DNA of 64,000 nt, from positions 12,925,339 to 12,989,338 of the forward strand of contig JAJEKV010000010.1 of assembly GCA_021234155.1 (NCBI GenBank), in the 5' to 3' direction. This document shows, in pieces, positions 24,989 through 36,910 of the stretch; the stretch's first letter is position 1; every line of letters starts with the position of its first letter. Source of the stretch: Isoetes taiwanensis. Its lineage: Eukaryota; Streptophyta; Lycopodiopsida; Isoetales; Isoetaceae. Under the pieces are notes generated by a model, which saw nothing but the letters and a program-made list of their open reading frames with translations, had not been told where the DNA came from and did not search any database. A program made the translations under genes and the position numbers.

Positions 24989-26637
24989 TGACGTTCCAGG
25001 GGAATATACGCCATAAATACGTACATTCCTGGACCGTCACCATACAAGTCTACCTAGGTAGCCTTGTATGCCTCAGAAAGTGGCAAGGGGTGCACACCTA
25101 AGTTAATTGTTTAACTTAGATAACCTTAGGATAAGGCCCATTTCCACATGGCCTTATCCTATTGGGAAACCGCCACACGGCCTTATCCTAGTGGTGCCAC
25201 GTGGCATCCCATGTGGACCCACACCTATATTGGCTCTAACCCTAACCCTAGACCCTTTTCCCTGACCGAGCACCTGATCTCTCATCCACGTGCCCGAAAC
25301 CCCGTTTCGAGCACCGTTCGTCATAGTCTAGCCTGGAGCAGCAGCCCCTGGAAGGTGTGTATGATCGTAGAGGGAGCAAGCCTTCGATCCACATCAAGGA
25401 GCATGGAGACGCCAGGGATGGGAGGAAGCGCTTCTGGAGGAGGTAGGTTGAGTAGAGTTCATGTTAGTTCATCTGGAAGTTAGCACTCCAGATGGGTTAG
25501 TAGTTCGTATCTAGAGTAGAGCCACCCTAGATCCTTTGTTGAACATCTTGAACCCTAATCAAGGAACCCTAACTATTAGTTAGCTATGTATGATTAGGTT
25601 AAGATGTTCATATGATATTGATATTGATATTGATCATGATGTGATGTATGTGATATTGGTTGATCATGTTGCTCCTCTTGTATTGGGAAGGGGGGTAGAG
25701 ACCTAGGGCCATAGGTAGTATGCTCCTAGCGTAGATCCCTTAGTTCCTATTAGTTGCGGCCTGTGCATAGGAACCCACCGGGCTATGGAAGCTATGATGT
25801 GACTCAGCACTATACAACGGGGCTAGAGGTAAGATGGAGGGTGGATCCCTGCCGAGTGGGGGCTTCGGGGGATCCCATAGTGAGCTAGGCTTATGGTCGG
25901 TCACTTCATGTGGGCCGAGCATGGGTCCGACACCTCCTGGGGCAATGGTGTCGCCCTGCCTCTCAAGAGTTGCAAGTGTCAGCTTGGCTCTTGTTTTGGG
26001 GGGTTCAGTCGGGTACGAATCGTGTGTCGTCGCGATTCTCTAGCTGCCCGTGGAGCTTCTAGACCTCGGGAAGGGGAGATGCAACCCTTCCTACCTCGTC
26101 GGACCAGGGAGATGCAACCTGGAGTAGTCCCAAGGGGGTGATGCCCTGGGATTGCGTATCCGGAAGGTTGGAGTCATTCCACAGCTTGATCTAGCTCATC
26201 TGCAAAGTATGCACAGGAGGGGCGGATGGAGTGGTCAACCCTAGCCATTGTCTTATGCCAGCCCCGCCATTGTTATGACTCGGTCTGCTCTATCTTGAGG
26301 CCTTCCCAGTCAGTCGACTCCCTTATGTGTCGGAGCCGCGGGTAGGAGCTCTCATGTTTTATGGCATATGATTATGTTCTTTGCATCTCTGGATATGCGA
26401 TTGAGCTACCCTTCGAAATAGCATATTGTATTGTATTGCTAATTCTGACTTGTTTATGCTTCCGCTGTGATAGGAGCCCATAGGGGAAGGGCGCGCAAGA
26501 CACCTTCGTGTCCCCTTCCCGCACTACGGAGGATCCAGAGTGCGGGATAGACGGAGGGCCTGTGCGGTTGTTGAGCCGGACGGGGGATTTCCTGCCGAGT
26601 GTACGGCCGGGCGCCGTATATTTAGCAGGGAGCGTCA
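24989..26637 (+). repeat. 3' LTR
   Basis: Begins TGACG directly after the polypurine tract and ends CGTCA, a perfect 5-base terminal inverted repeat of the usual TG...CA form. 1649 bases long. Differences from the 5' LTR are mostly 1-4-base indels and substitutions clustered near CCGG, CTGG and CCAG. Confidence 0.92.
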
Positions 26638-29600
26638 CAAGTTTGCATTCGGTAGGAAAGATGTACAGAATCACTATGTTCCCCTGTATTTTGCTCGAGC
26701 ATTTGCCTTACACTTAAAAGGTGAATCAGTTGATTGGGATGATGTGAAAAAAACAGCCACAGCTAAAAGCAAGGTCAAAGAATCCGAGGTTTTGACTGAA
26801 GTTGTAACAATTAAGTCGAGCAATGCCAAGGGCCACAAGTCCTATGATACTTTCTACAAAAAAGAGGATCTGAACAGTTTGAATGTATTTCTTGAGAGCA
26901 GACCCTCTTTGAAGGAAAGCATATGTAAGGAGATGCAAAATTTACAGCAGACGAGCTGCAGCTATATGAGACTTTGAAGCATAGGGAAGGGGAAAGGGCA
27001 GTATATTCTAAGCTAGTCCATGAGGCCGAGACTAATTACTTGAATCTGATGTCAGAGTTGCAGGCATTTCAACAGCAGATGGATGAAAGTGACGGTAGTG
27101 CTATGAAGTTTGAGCACATAAAATGGAAGGTGGAGGATGCAATTGCGCAGAAGAGCAAGTGGGGGCGGGATCTAGCTGAGCTTAGCAAGGAAGTGGAAGC
27201 AAAAGCATCTGAGTTGAGGCAGCTAGATTCTGAACTCAATTTAAGGTCTTCAAAAAAGAGAGCAATTGAGGAGGGGACACAAAGATTTTGGAGTTGAGGG
27301 AGTTCTTAGATCACTCCTCGGTCCTTAGCTTGCAGCCTCCTCCTCTTTCTTTGGTTTTGATTCAGAGCGACCAAATGCTAATTTTCAGTCCTGCACAAAT
27401 TGCGAGCAGTGTTTTGGTTCCTCCCCAGTGGTATTGGCATCTTGCAGACATCCTTACTGCCTATTATGTATTTCCTATCTTGCTAGCACAAGGAACAACT
27501 GCGCGGTACCAGGCTGCACATGGAATGTGAATCTACCTCGTGCATTGGGGCTGATTGAAAAAGGTAAGCATGCATAATCGATTTCTTTCATGTCTTTCTT
27601 TATTAGTTCAGGTGTAAGATTGGTAGATGGATATTAGTTAGAAGTTGTGCATTGGTTGTGCATTAATTGTTCTGTAGTATATTAATTACATTTGGGTTTT
27701 AAAATGTAGGTTGAAGTGAAGATTTGTAGGGTTGGATCGTTTTGCTTTTCTAGGCTGGTGTAAACATCATGTTAGTACATGCATATTATTAATGTGCATG
27801 ATGTACAGTGTTGCCAGATATTATTGAGGAGTTACTTTTATGTACTAAGAAAATAGGATAAGTAGGTAACTGCCTGTGTGTACATTTGTATAACATGTGC
27901 TCTTCTACTGGGGGACATTTTGATACATGCTGTACTCTATGATACATTTTAATGCAATTACAATTTTCCAGTAAGCTTTTCTACACTTGGCTCCAAATAC
28001 ATATATCTAATATATCTAATACAGCTACATGGAATGCATTTATGAATTCTTTTTTCTAGGAAGCTTTCTACATTTGGATGTGGGTACATAAAACTGTACA
28101 TAATTCTGCAATACAGATACATGGAGTACATTTGGAATTGGATTGTACATTGCTTTTCTGGATTGTACATTTCTTTCAGTCATTTAGTTACTATTGGCAA
28201 TGCTTTCATTCTTGCAGGTGACATGGGTAGTATAAAGAAGCCAGAGAAAGGTATGTGATATGTGGTTATGGTCTCTTCATATGTACTTCAATTTCACCTC
28301 GTATGCAGATGCCGACAAGAACAGAGTAGATCCTCCTGCAAAGACACTTGATTTTTCAAGTTGTGTAGATGATTATTATGGAGGGAAGCATGATAAGTCA
28401 ACCCCGTCCACATCTAGGTCACCTCTGAACACATTGAACACATTTGTAGCAGAGCATGAGAGAGGAGGAAAAGGAACATCAGGTAAGTAATTAGTTTTAA
28501 ATGAATTTGCTGGATTTTATAAGGAAGCAAATTGAGCTCATTTTTAATAGCAGTCTGATTGTCACAAGCAAAGCTACAATTGTAGCTTCATATACACAAC
28601 AAATTGAGCTCACGAAACAAAGGGCTAAATGTGGCAACAGGGTGTGTGTCCATATTAGTTTAATTTCTACATTTTCTTGATGTTTATCTTTGCTTGTTGA
28701 CAATGAGTTATCTTGTAATCTTTGGAACCCGTGAGCGAGGAGAACAATGAAGCCGTCTCGACACTCTAAAGAAAAAAGATATTATTGTAGAGGTCTTGAC
28801 ACTCCAAGAAAAACAGTTTTGTAGACAAGGTGCAGAAGGTACCAATTCTAAAGCCAATGCCACATCATTAGACCGAACTTGAAATGCTGTTTTCAAATGG
28901 TAAGTCAAAAACTACTTATTGCATTTATTTATTGCATGTTCATACATTTTATTATTTGCAGAAACAGAGGAAACTAGTGGATCTATGGCCTTAGTTGGAA
29001 CTACAATCGAAAAGATTGAAGAATCATGTAAGACAGGAACATATACAACTGGTGCTTGAAGAAAATTTTAGTGGAGAATGTGGCTCTGATATGAAGCGGT
29101 GGTTGTGGTGAAGCAAGAGAAGGAGGAATCGAGGATAGAAACGGATCTGAGATAGTGGTGTGAACGAGAAAGAGTCAAGAAAAAGAAAAGATACAAAGGT
29201 GTCGCGGCCAGCTAAGAGAACTAGAAGCCAGACATCAGTTGAGCAACTGTAAGTGTAATTGGATTAGTAAATATGTGTTTTATGCTAGTTACCATTGATG
29301 CTTGGTTTGCAATGACATGGATAACCTTCAGACAATGGTTCCATTCTATCCGTTCCAAGCTGAACCTCTGATTAAGGTCACGAAATATTGTGTGGAGACA
29401 TTGTTTAAAGATAGGCACATGTCTAATAGACATTTAGACATATTCGGAAGGTATGTGAGCAGCACATTGACATCCAAATGGCGAGATGTCTTCTTTTTCT
29501 TCCCTTGTAAAAAACTTTTTGACTTATCGGGCAGCATTTAAAAGATTAGCCACGGATGCTAATAGTATGGGACGGATTAGGAGTGCGGTTGAGAAAGGGC

Positions 29601-30272
29601 TACAAGGCATTGTTGTTAGTAAATGCCAGTATATTATGGTTTCAGTTCAAGTTGAGGACCCTGCCCATCATGTTTTGGTGATTTTTGTTTTAGAGTCTGC
29701 AAAAAATTGCAGTACCACCTCAATGGCTTCTCCTGCAATTATTGTGTTGAACTCCATGGATGGTATAACGGTGGAGACAAACTCCTAAATATGTGAGCAT
29801 TTTCTTTCAGTATATGTACCACTGCTGCTTGCTTAAATCTTAGTTGCATGTTCTCATTTGTGTGTGCAGGCTTCATAAGGATGTCATCACATATCTAACC
29901 AACTCTAGCTCACGTAGAGTTGAATTATATGTGAAGAATGCAGTGAAGAAGGAAACTATTCCAGAGGTTCCACAACAACCAGATAATGTAAGCTGCGGTC
30001 TTTATGTGATGGCCTTTATGCAAGCTTTTGTGGATGCCCAAGTGAATTCTAAAAGCATGGTGAGTTGTTCTTATATTTCACATAAATCCTTTGGGATGTT
30101 TTATTATAGCGGATCTTAATTCTTGTGTTTGTTGCAGTTTTCATCAACATGGTTCGACAAGGATTTTGCACTTGGCAGAAGAAATGTATTAATAAAAGCC
30201 ATGATTGAATATGGTTTGAGAAGAAGAGATGAGACAAAACAAGTTGTCACTGGGCAGAAGAGTGGTAGTTAA
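26638..30272 (+). CDS. Ulp1-type (C48) cysteine protease gene, 5' part lost at the gypsy LTR
   Basis: Multi-exon gene. The first preserved exon (26638-27563) encodes LYFARAFALHLKGESVDWD, then a long Glu/Lys/Leu coiled-coil region, then NCAVPGCTWNV. Exons 28218-28250, 28309-28482 and one from 28962 follow with GT-AG borders and matching phase 1 throughout. The protease domain lies at about 29330-30272: the His block HHVLVIF, IIVLNSMDG where an Asp is usual, QQPDNVSCGLYV with the Gln and catalytic Cys (exon 29870-30059), and a final exon 30138-30272. Ulp1-type enzymes process SUMO or related modifiers; plant copies are often carried by transposons (established). One-base frameshifts at about 26940, 27280, 29490 and 29765 each vanish with a single base change in a short run. 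Asn replacing Asp could disable catalysis. Confidence 0.75.
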
Positions 30273-30446
30273 ACTCATTCCAACTTATGGAATTTAAAGC
30301 TAATTGACTATTGTACTTTGAAATTTTATTGAATAAGAAATTGTTTGCAACGCTTTGAATAAGAATTAGTTTAGACTTTCTGTCTTATCCTTAGGCTTGG
30401 TCCGGTTAGATGTATGGCTAACCTAACTGCCCTGGATTACTTACAG

Positions 30447-31237
30447 GGCTTATTATATTTGATCTCCAAGGCATTTTGGGTTACTATTGTAAATCAGCAC
30501 CCAGTGACTATAATGGCACTCAAGTGCCAATCCAATTACCTGATGGAGTCTTCTTTTGTCGTCCATTGTCGAAATCATTGTTGTACTGGTGTTCCAACCA
30601 TTGGGATTTGGCTATTTGGTCAGATCTTCCCTTGGATGTTCTGATAGCCATTGTAGACAAGTTGTATGAGCAAGGCATACCAAGATTTAAATTCATTTAT
30701 GGTGGCAATAGATGTTGGACCCTCTGCTTAGAGGCCAATGATGGGACAGACATATTTCTTTTCCCTTTGGATATTCCACTCCTCAAGTATCAAGAATACG
30801 GAAATAGTTGTGTTATGATTACTGACCTTCCTTTCAAATGTATCTTCAATGAGGGTTGCTCTTGCTGCATACCAGTATGGCATCCCAGACTAACTGGTGA
30901 AGACAAAGATTTGTGTTGGCTATTTGACTGGTTTGTAGACTTGAAGAATGCAAATGACTCTACCACTTATGTCCAAGAGCATCAATTTGATACTTCTCGT
31001 GCATACAATGACACAGTAGTGAAATGCATAAAATCTCAATATGGTGAAGACATTGATAGTTTATGGAGCTTTTGCAATAGAGGTTGCTTGCTAATTAAGA
31101 AGCCTAGCATCACTGTGAAGAGATTCACAATAATAGAAGAATCTAGTGAAGATGATGAAGGTGGGGTACAAGATGAGTGTGCTGGTACATCAGATAGCAA
31201 ACAAGTCGAGGACACGGGCACATCTTCGTGTACTTAG
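30447..31237 (+). CDS. FCP1/NIF-like HAD-domain protein
   Basis: After an acceptor (TTACTTACAG) the frame reads LIIFDLQGILGYY, the HAD motif-I position, where the usual second Asp of DxDxT is Gln. Then come PLSKSLLYWCSNHWDLAIWSDLPLD (motif II region), IVDKLYEQGIPRFKFIYGG and VMITDLPFKCIF (aligning with the VDDxxxK region of FCP1-like enzymes), ending in an acidic/Ser-Thr tail. 253 codons are open from ATG 30476. The family normally removes phosphate from protein Ser/Thr, but loss of the general-acid Asp argues against catalysis. It lies 175 bases after the protease stop on the same strand. A further coding exon at 31362-31624 may belong to it. Confidence 0.6.
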
Positions 31238-31361
31238 GTAATACAATTATGCTTAGATGTTGTATGTTGTAGAGCTTTTGCAATACAGGCTGTATGTACA
31301 TAACTTAGGTAATACAGTTAAGCTTTCACATGATATACTAATAATTTTATATGCATTGTAG

Positions 31362-31624
31362 ATGTAAGGAATGATCTACAAAACAAATGTCAAATTCTTC
31401 AACCAGCTGAAGTAGATCTTCAACCAACTGATATAGAAGAAACAAATCTAAGTTCCCAATATGCTGGCCGGGGGACTAATCCAAGGTCGAATACCATGCT
31501 TCCTGAGCTTTGGGAAATGGTTGAGAGAATCAGTGATTCAGATACTCGAAGCAATTTGCTAAATCTACTTGCAGTCCAAGGTTTACTACATAATCCTTGG
31601 GGGAGGCCATCCTTTTGCGAGTAG
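31362..31624 (+). CDS. probable 3' exon after the HAD-like gene
   Basis: An acceptor (GCATTGTAG) followed by 87 codons: DVRNDLQNKCQILQPAEVD, TMLPELWEMVERISDSD and NLLNLLAVQGLLHNPWGRP, stop at 31622-31624. The upstream frame ends in TAG at 31235, directly before a GTAATA donor-like site. A single base error there would join the two. Function unknown. Confidence 0.45.
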
Positions 31625-32439
31625 TTGATCAGCCAATAGGGTGGACCCGGCCTTCCAATAGCCGGAGAATGCCCAACGGCAAGTGCTCTTTCTTGTAGCA
31701 CATGTAAATCCTGAAAACCGTTGGAAGAAAGGCTTGCATGATGCAATAGTACTGAGATATTATGTTCCGGATGACATAGTGATTAGGCCTGCTTTTTAAG
31801 TTATTAAGTGTGTACACTGTACTATTTGCTTCAGAAATATAATTATGTGTACCTTTTGCACTTGTCTACAATTTGAACTTCAACATGTTCCATGCTATAT
31901 TTTACAAACCAGGTAGTTCACACAGTACAAACCACTGCAAATTCAATTCAATTCAAAAAGTAACACAATACAAAGCACTGCAAATTCAAAGCCTTCACCT
32001 AATCCAAGCATCCACCATTTCGGGAAGACTTTCTAGCAACATCTCATGCACATCATCAGACAATGCAAAAGCTGCACTAGCACCTTTAACCCTGTGATTT
32101 ATCTTCTTCATGGGAAATTTAGCTCCAATAACAGATCTACTGGTACCAATACTTCTCTATCATCCAACAGCTTATATTTGTTATGGCAACTTGGTCATTT
32201 CTGATAATAGTAAGCTGATATGACTGTGTCACCTGCATGATGCTCATTCTTGTAATCATCAATGACCGTTTGATCCAATACATGCTTTTCTCTAGTGCAA
32301 GCAAGAACATAGTATGGCACATCTTCCTCATTACCGGGGAAGAGCAAAAAGAAGCAAAATTATCACCAAACTATATCACATCATGTAACTCCTCTACCTC
32401 ATTTGCAAACATTGCGGTTTATGATTCCAATTACGTACC

Positions 32440-35060
32440 TTGACATGTGCACATGGGACTAGCTTCTTCAATGTCCACTTTCCACGGTGTTGAATAGACT
32501 CACATGCACGCCATTCAAAGTTTATGCGAGCCTTTGCAAAAACAAGATAGTGGTCTAACCATCAGTAAGGTTGGATCCTCCGAACTTATGGAAGATACAC
32601 AGTGCCAGCTTTGGACACCAGGAAGGGGTTGCACATCAAATGGCTTTGACCTGTCAATCTTAGCCTCCTTCACTTCCCAATACACCCTACGAACTTGAGA
32701 TTTCTTGTTTAAAAACAACACAGGCATCATGAGCACCCTTTATTTCAATCCCATGCTCTCTTCTTTGCTCACTGGCCAAGAGTTGCTTGGCCTTGGCAAC
32801 CTCTCCATCATGTTCCCCTTCCCATGCCCTGATCGAAGAAATTCCATTGTACACCGAATGCCATGCCGACAATGGTACTGCATATGAAGTAGAATGATCT
32901 TCTGAATTTGAACTGAGCAGCACAACCATCTGACCACACGAGATGATACCGCATGTGAGATCCTCCATTCTCTTTCAACCACTGAAGATGAAGTTGAAAT
33001 GCATGTTGTACAAAATGTGTGTCATGACTTCTATCATCAGAAACATATAAGTGAACAGTCTTCTGCAACTTACCATTTACCTTGAAGAGAGTGATGTGTA
33101 CCAAAATAGTGATCGATCGCATTCCAATGTTGGGCGCACTTCTTTGAAGGGCTGCAATGTGTAATTTTACGCAAAGTCTACTCTCGATATCACGAGAATC
33201 ATCTCTTAGACTCTGAATGCTTCTCCTAAATTCCTTGCTCTGCCAATGAGCTGCAAAGTTGTGATGCACAAACTTTTTCATGTGATCAAACATGGCAGAT
33301 AGCATGAAAGGAGCATCTGTTTGCTTCTCCACCAATCTTAGTCTTCTAGAAGTGCCCTTCCTTGACTTCTCGTCCATATAACAGTAAGCCTGCCATTTAA
33401 CATCATCTTCATTATTCGATCGGTCTCTTTTTGGACATAAGGGAATCTTTTGCTTACCACATTTTTCACAATCCCCCTTATGCACTTGATTGTGCCACTC
33501 TTGCCCTTTCCTCTTTTTGGCAAACCATTTCTCTCCAAAGAGTGCTAACATTACAAAATGTAAGCTTTTGTGCGACAAACCCCATCATGTGTACCAACGG
33601 CACATACATCACAATTACAAGCGCAATTTATGTGAAACTTCAGCCTCATAGAGTTGAAAGCTTTTACGAAATTCTCTGCTTGTTCATGCTTGACACAATG
33701 ACAAGTGTTTCTCTCCTTCAATTTCCTTATGCAACTTGGTTTTGGTATTCAAACATTCTAATACCAACATGCATCTGGATTCTCCTCCACAAAGCTGCTC
33801 ATCATTTCAATTTCGGCTGCACATTGCAAAAGAAAATAGGTAAGTTGGAGAAGACGTGCATTGAATACCTTACATATCCGATTACATAAGTAAGAAATAC
33901 TATGTATACCGATTACATATCAGTTGTACATGTAAAAAGATTTGATTGAATCTATACATATTCAGTACATATGTACAGTAGATTATGTATAGTATCAATT
34001 TATAGCACATTTAATCCTACATCCTTACACTATGTACATATATATCACATAATATACATGAAATACTTCCAAGAGCAAGTAGATGACCCCATAGACCTCA
34101 TTTACATGTATAATACATTAAGTAAAACAGACCGAAAAGGCTACATCAAAGCAAGTAAACTAAGATTGGCAAAGGAGTTCACTTCTGGCACATTTAATCT
34201 TACATCCTTACACTATGTACATATATATCACATAATATACATGAAATACTTCCAAGAGCAAGTAGATGACCCCATAAACCTCATTTACATGTACAATATA
34301 GCAAGCAAAACAGACCGAAAAGGATACATCAAAGCAAGTAAACTAAGATTAGTAGAGGAGTTCACATATGTGCATGAAAATGTACATGAAAACAACAAAG
34401 AAACTGAAATGTAATAGTTTATTTGACAAAAGCTTTAATAATTGAGGAATGTCAAGATACTGGATTGCCTCGCTTCTTTTTTTCCTCACATCCCTGTACT
34501 TTGGTGAAACCTTGGTGTTGTTAAGCCAGAACTGGATGACTTTTAGCTTGGTTTCTTCATCCAAACGATCAGATCTAGCCTTCCTGCCTGCTAATGCCCA
34601 AATGTTTGAACCAGCAATTGCCATTCTCTTTCTTCTGCTAGCAGCATATGAAAGATTTCGGGGATGGCATTTGAGCATCTTGCAAGCAATTCCCTTTTGC
34701 TTCAAATCACCATTTTTCCCCACAACCATTGATAAAACTGAGTGCTTGGCAGCCAATTTATCACCACTATTAGAGCATTTTACCTCTTCCAATCCATCCT
34801 TAAGGTTTTCTAAAATTGCATGCTTGACCACTGCTTGTGAAGGCAACCCAATCACAGGTTCAAAAAGCTCCAATAGCCTGTGATCTTGCAAGAATCTAGA
34901 AGCAAATAAGTACCTTTGATTAGGATCGGAGATTGACTTCTTTTCTCATACTTGATAACAACATTTTGCACTTTGGTCCTTATTTTTTTTGGTAACATAC
35001 CTTGAGGATGTACTACCCTTTTCGATTTCGCTATCATGCTCGCCATCTTCTTTTTCCCTT
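32440..35060 (-). pseudogene. transposase-like gene with Cys/His cluster and SDGC...GHGKG core
   Basis: Minus-strand reading order. An N-terminal basic region (about 35040-34430) with KCHPRNLSYAASRRKRM and LDEETKLKVIQFWLNNTKVSPK. A Cys/His cluster near 33690-33570 (ERNTCHCVKHEQ, NCACNCDVCAVGTHDG). A 256-codon frame from 33578 with KGDCEKCGKQKIPLC, KKFVHHNFAAHWQ, VSDDRSHDTHFVQHAF and HLVWSDGCAAQFK. Then, across frameshifts near 32830, GHGKG and HDGEVAKAKQLL, with a C-terminus to about 32440. This arrangement recurs as an uncharacterised repetitive family in plant genomes. Spaced acidic residues suggest an RNase H-fold nuclease or transposase, which is inference. It converges on the protease/HAD pair. 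At least three frameshifts are present. Confidence 0.55.
34005..34370. repeat. two-copy 183-bp tandem repeat, frame-preserving
   Basis: Copies start at 34005 and 34188 (GCACATTTAATC). The period is 183 bases, exactly 61 codons. A plus-strand frame (33971-34414) stays open through both copies, giving the repeated peptide KYFQEQVDDPI...YIKASKLRL. It lies inside the minus-strand transposase-like gene, in a stretch that could be an intron of that gene. Confidence 0.85.
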
Positions 35061-35146
35061 TCTCATCTCTCCCACTTTCGAAATTATTGCATACTTTTTG
35101 TTGTTTACTCTTCACAATTTTGAATTCACGGATGCCATCGATGTTT

Positions 35147-35280
35147 GCCACATTCGGTTTCAAAATCACCAGATTGCATGTTTTCGATCGCCACATTCGG
35201 TTTCAAAATCACCCAGATTGCATGTTTTCACGATCGCCACATTGGTTTCAAAATCACCGGATTGCATGTTTTCACGATCG
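35147..35280. repeat. three-copy ~45-bp tandem repeat
   Basis: GCCACATTCGGTTTCAAAATC units start at 35147, 35190 and 35236. Each ends ATTGCATGTTTTC(AC)GATC. Unit lengths differ by a few bases. It is followed at 35330-35400 by short TTCCTGGAGG/AATTTTCC-type repeats and inverted repeats. Confidence 0.85.
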
Positions 35281-35589
35281 GAAAAAAATTCAAATTGTGT
35301 TCTACTTTCTTGGTTCGATCTGGGAATTTTCTTGGAAGGAAATTTTTCTGGAGGGAATTTTCCTGGAGGAAATTGGAGGGAGAAATTTCCTCCAGGAGTT
35401 TCGCATCAACCGCCGGCCTCTACTCGTCATAATTACAAACAAACGGGAATTTTGCCCCTTTTTAAATATATAAGACAAAATTTATACATGAAATAAGTAC
35501 ATTTAAAATTCAACAACCCGTTCAAAAGTTTACATGAATTGCCCCCTAATGTATGACACCCTAACGTGCTTTTACCCTCTTTTAGTTGA

Positions 35590-36500
35590 TGTAGAAAATG
35601 TCAGAATAGGAGTGTGACTTATGCTTTCTAAATTTTTGGAGACATTCACAACTCCATGCAAGAAGATGCTTATAAGAGTTAGATTCACAATTCGCCCTCT
35701 GTAGCTCTTTGCATTGAAAAGCTATCTTTGGTTGGTAGTATTAAGGCAATTGAATAAAAATAAGAGAAATTTTGAACTTCATCTTCTAGTAAGCAAGAAC
35801 GTACATTTTTCCTCTTCATTTTGCTTTTTGTATTTGTTATTTTGTTTTCCTTCTTATAATGAGATTTGTCAACTACATTTGCTAGATTCAGCTATATCAA
35901 GAGAAAAGACAGCTCTTAGCGATCTAGAAGATAGAACGGCTGGTTTTAAGTATATAGCGAAAGAAAGTTGAGAGGACATCAATGTAAAAAAGAGGAACCA
36001 GGTGCCAATATCCCGTGTCTACCTTGTGTCAGTCTTTTCTTTGTGGTGCTAGTCTCTGATTCTGATATTTGCTTGTTGCTCTCTATTTTGATACAAAATT
36101 GTTGGATGAGTAGCATTATGACTCATGCTTATTAATTTGTGGAGACTTTACAAGTCCAGGTAAGAAGACTCAGATTCACAATCTGCCGTTTGTGGCTCTT
36201 TGCATTTAACATCTATTTTTGATAGGTAGTACTGAGGCATCTTGAATAAAAATAGGTGAAATTTTGAACTTAGTTTTCTAATAAGCGAGAAGGTACAATT
36301 CCCTCTTCATTTCACTTTCTGTATGTTTTCCTTCTTATATTTAGACTTGCCAACTACATTTGTCAGATTCATATTAGGAAAAAAGACAGCTCTTTAGCTT
36401 CCACAAATTTTGATCTAAAAGCTAGACAACTTAAAGATGGTGGGTTTATGATATAGCTTTAGAAAGTTGAGAGGACATTTATGTAAAGAAGAGGACATTT
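35590..36500. repeat. diverged tandem duplication of ~400-500 bp
   Basis: The sequences around 35600-36000 and 36105-36500 correspond in order: AGACTCATGC/GTGACTTATGC, GCTCTTTGCATT, GGTAGTA, TTGAATAAAAATA, GAAATTTTGAACTT, CCAACTACATTTG, AAAAGACAGCTCTTAG and AAGTTGAGAGGACAT. Many substitutions and indels separate them, so the duplication is old. Confidence 0.75.
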
Positions 36501-36589
36501 AGGTGGCCAGAGCGTATTATCTTGAACAAAAAAAAAAGGGAATGTATTTTTTAATATCTGTCATAATTGTTTCAATGATATGGAAATGT

Positions 36590-36910
36590 ATAATGTGTAT
36601 GACTGGAAACGAAACTCTAATAGGTGGTTGTGTTGTCTAGCACATGAAACCGCTATGTTACTTTTAAGTATATAATTAAAGAAGGTTTGGCGGCTTTTAA
36701 TATTTGTCACAATAGCTTTGATGATATAAAAGCATGTCTATAACTGGAAGCAAAACTCGAATAGTAGTTATGCTGCCTAGAAGCATAGAACCATGAGTAC
36801 CGAGCTAGCAAGATTGTTGTTTACAATATAAAACTCATAAAAAGAAAGTATTGGATAGCTTTGATCATATGGAAAGCATGTCTATAACTGGAAGCAAAAC
36901 TCGAATAGTA
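36590..36910. repeat. repeat copies abutting the kinase exon
   Basis: The motif AGCATGTCTATAACTGGAAG followed by CAAAACTCGAATAGTAGTT occurs at about 36740 and 36880. A more diverged copy is at about 36590. The last copy runs directly into the CIPK-like exon. Confidence 0.75.

Larger units (their letters stand above)
13497..26637 (+). mobile_element. Ty3/gypsy chromovirus LTR retrotransposon
   Basis: A ~13.1-kb element in sense orientation: 5' LTR, iMet-type PBS, an extra coding region, degenerate gag, protease remnant, RT, RNase H, integrase with HHCC and DDE residues, C-terminal chromodomain, polypurine tract and 3' LTR. Domain order RT-RH-INT places it in Ty3/gypsy. The chromodomain (QYLVKWKHLPVEDATW), the long LTRs and the AAGGGGGGG-GAGAATG-type polypurine tract running into TGA point to a chromovirus of the Tekay/Del kind (established family features). 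All coding parts carry frameshifts or stops, so the copy is not autonomous as written. The target-site duplication was not resolved: CAAGT follows the 3' LTR and also occurs at 13477, about 20 bases before the apparent 5' border. Confidence 0.9.
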
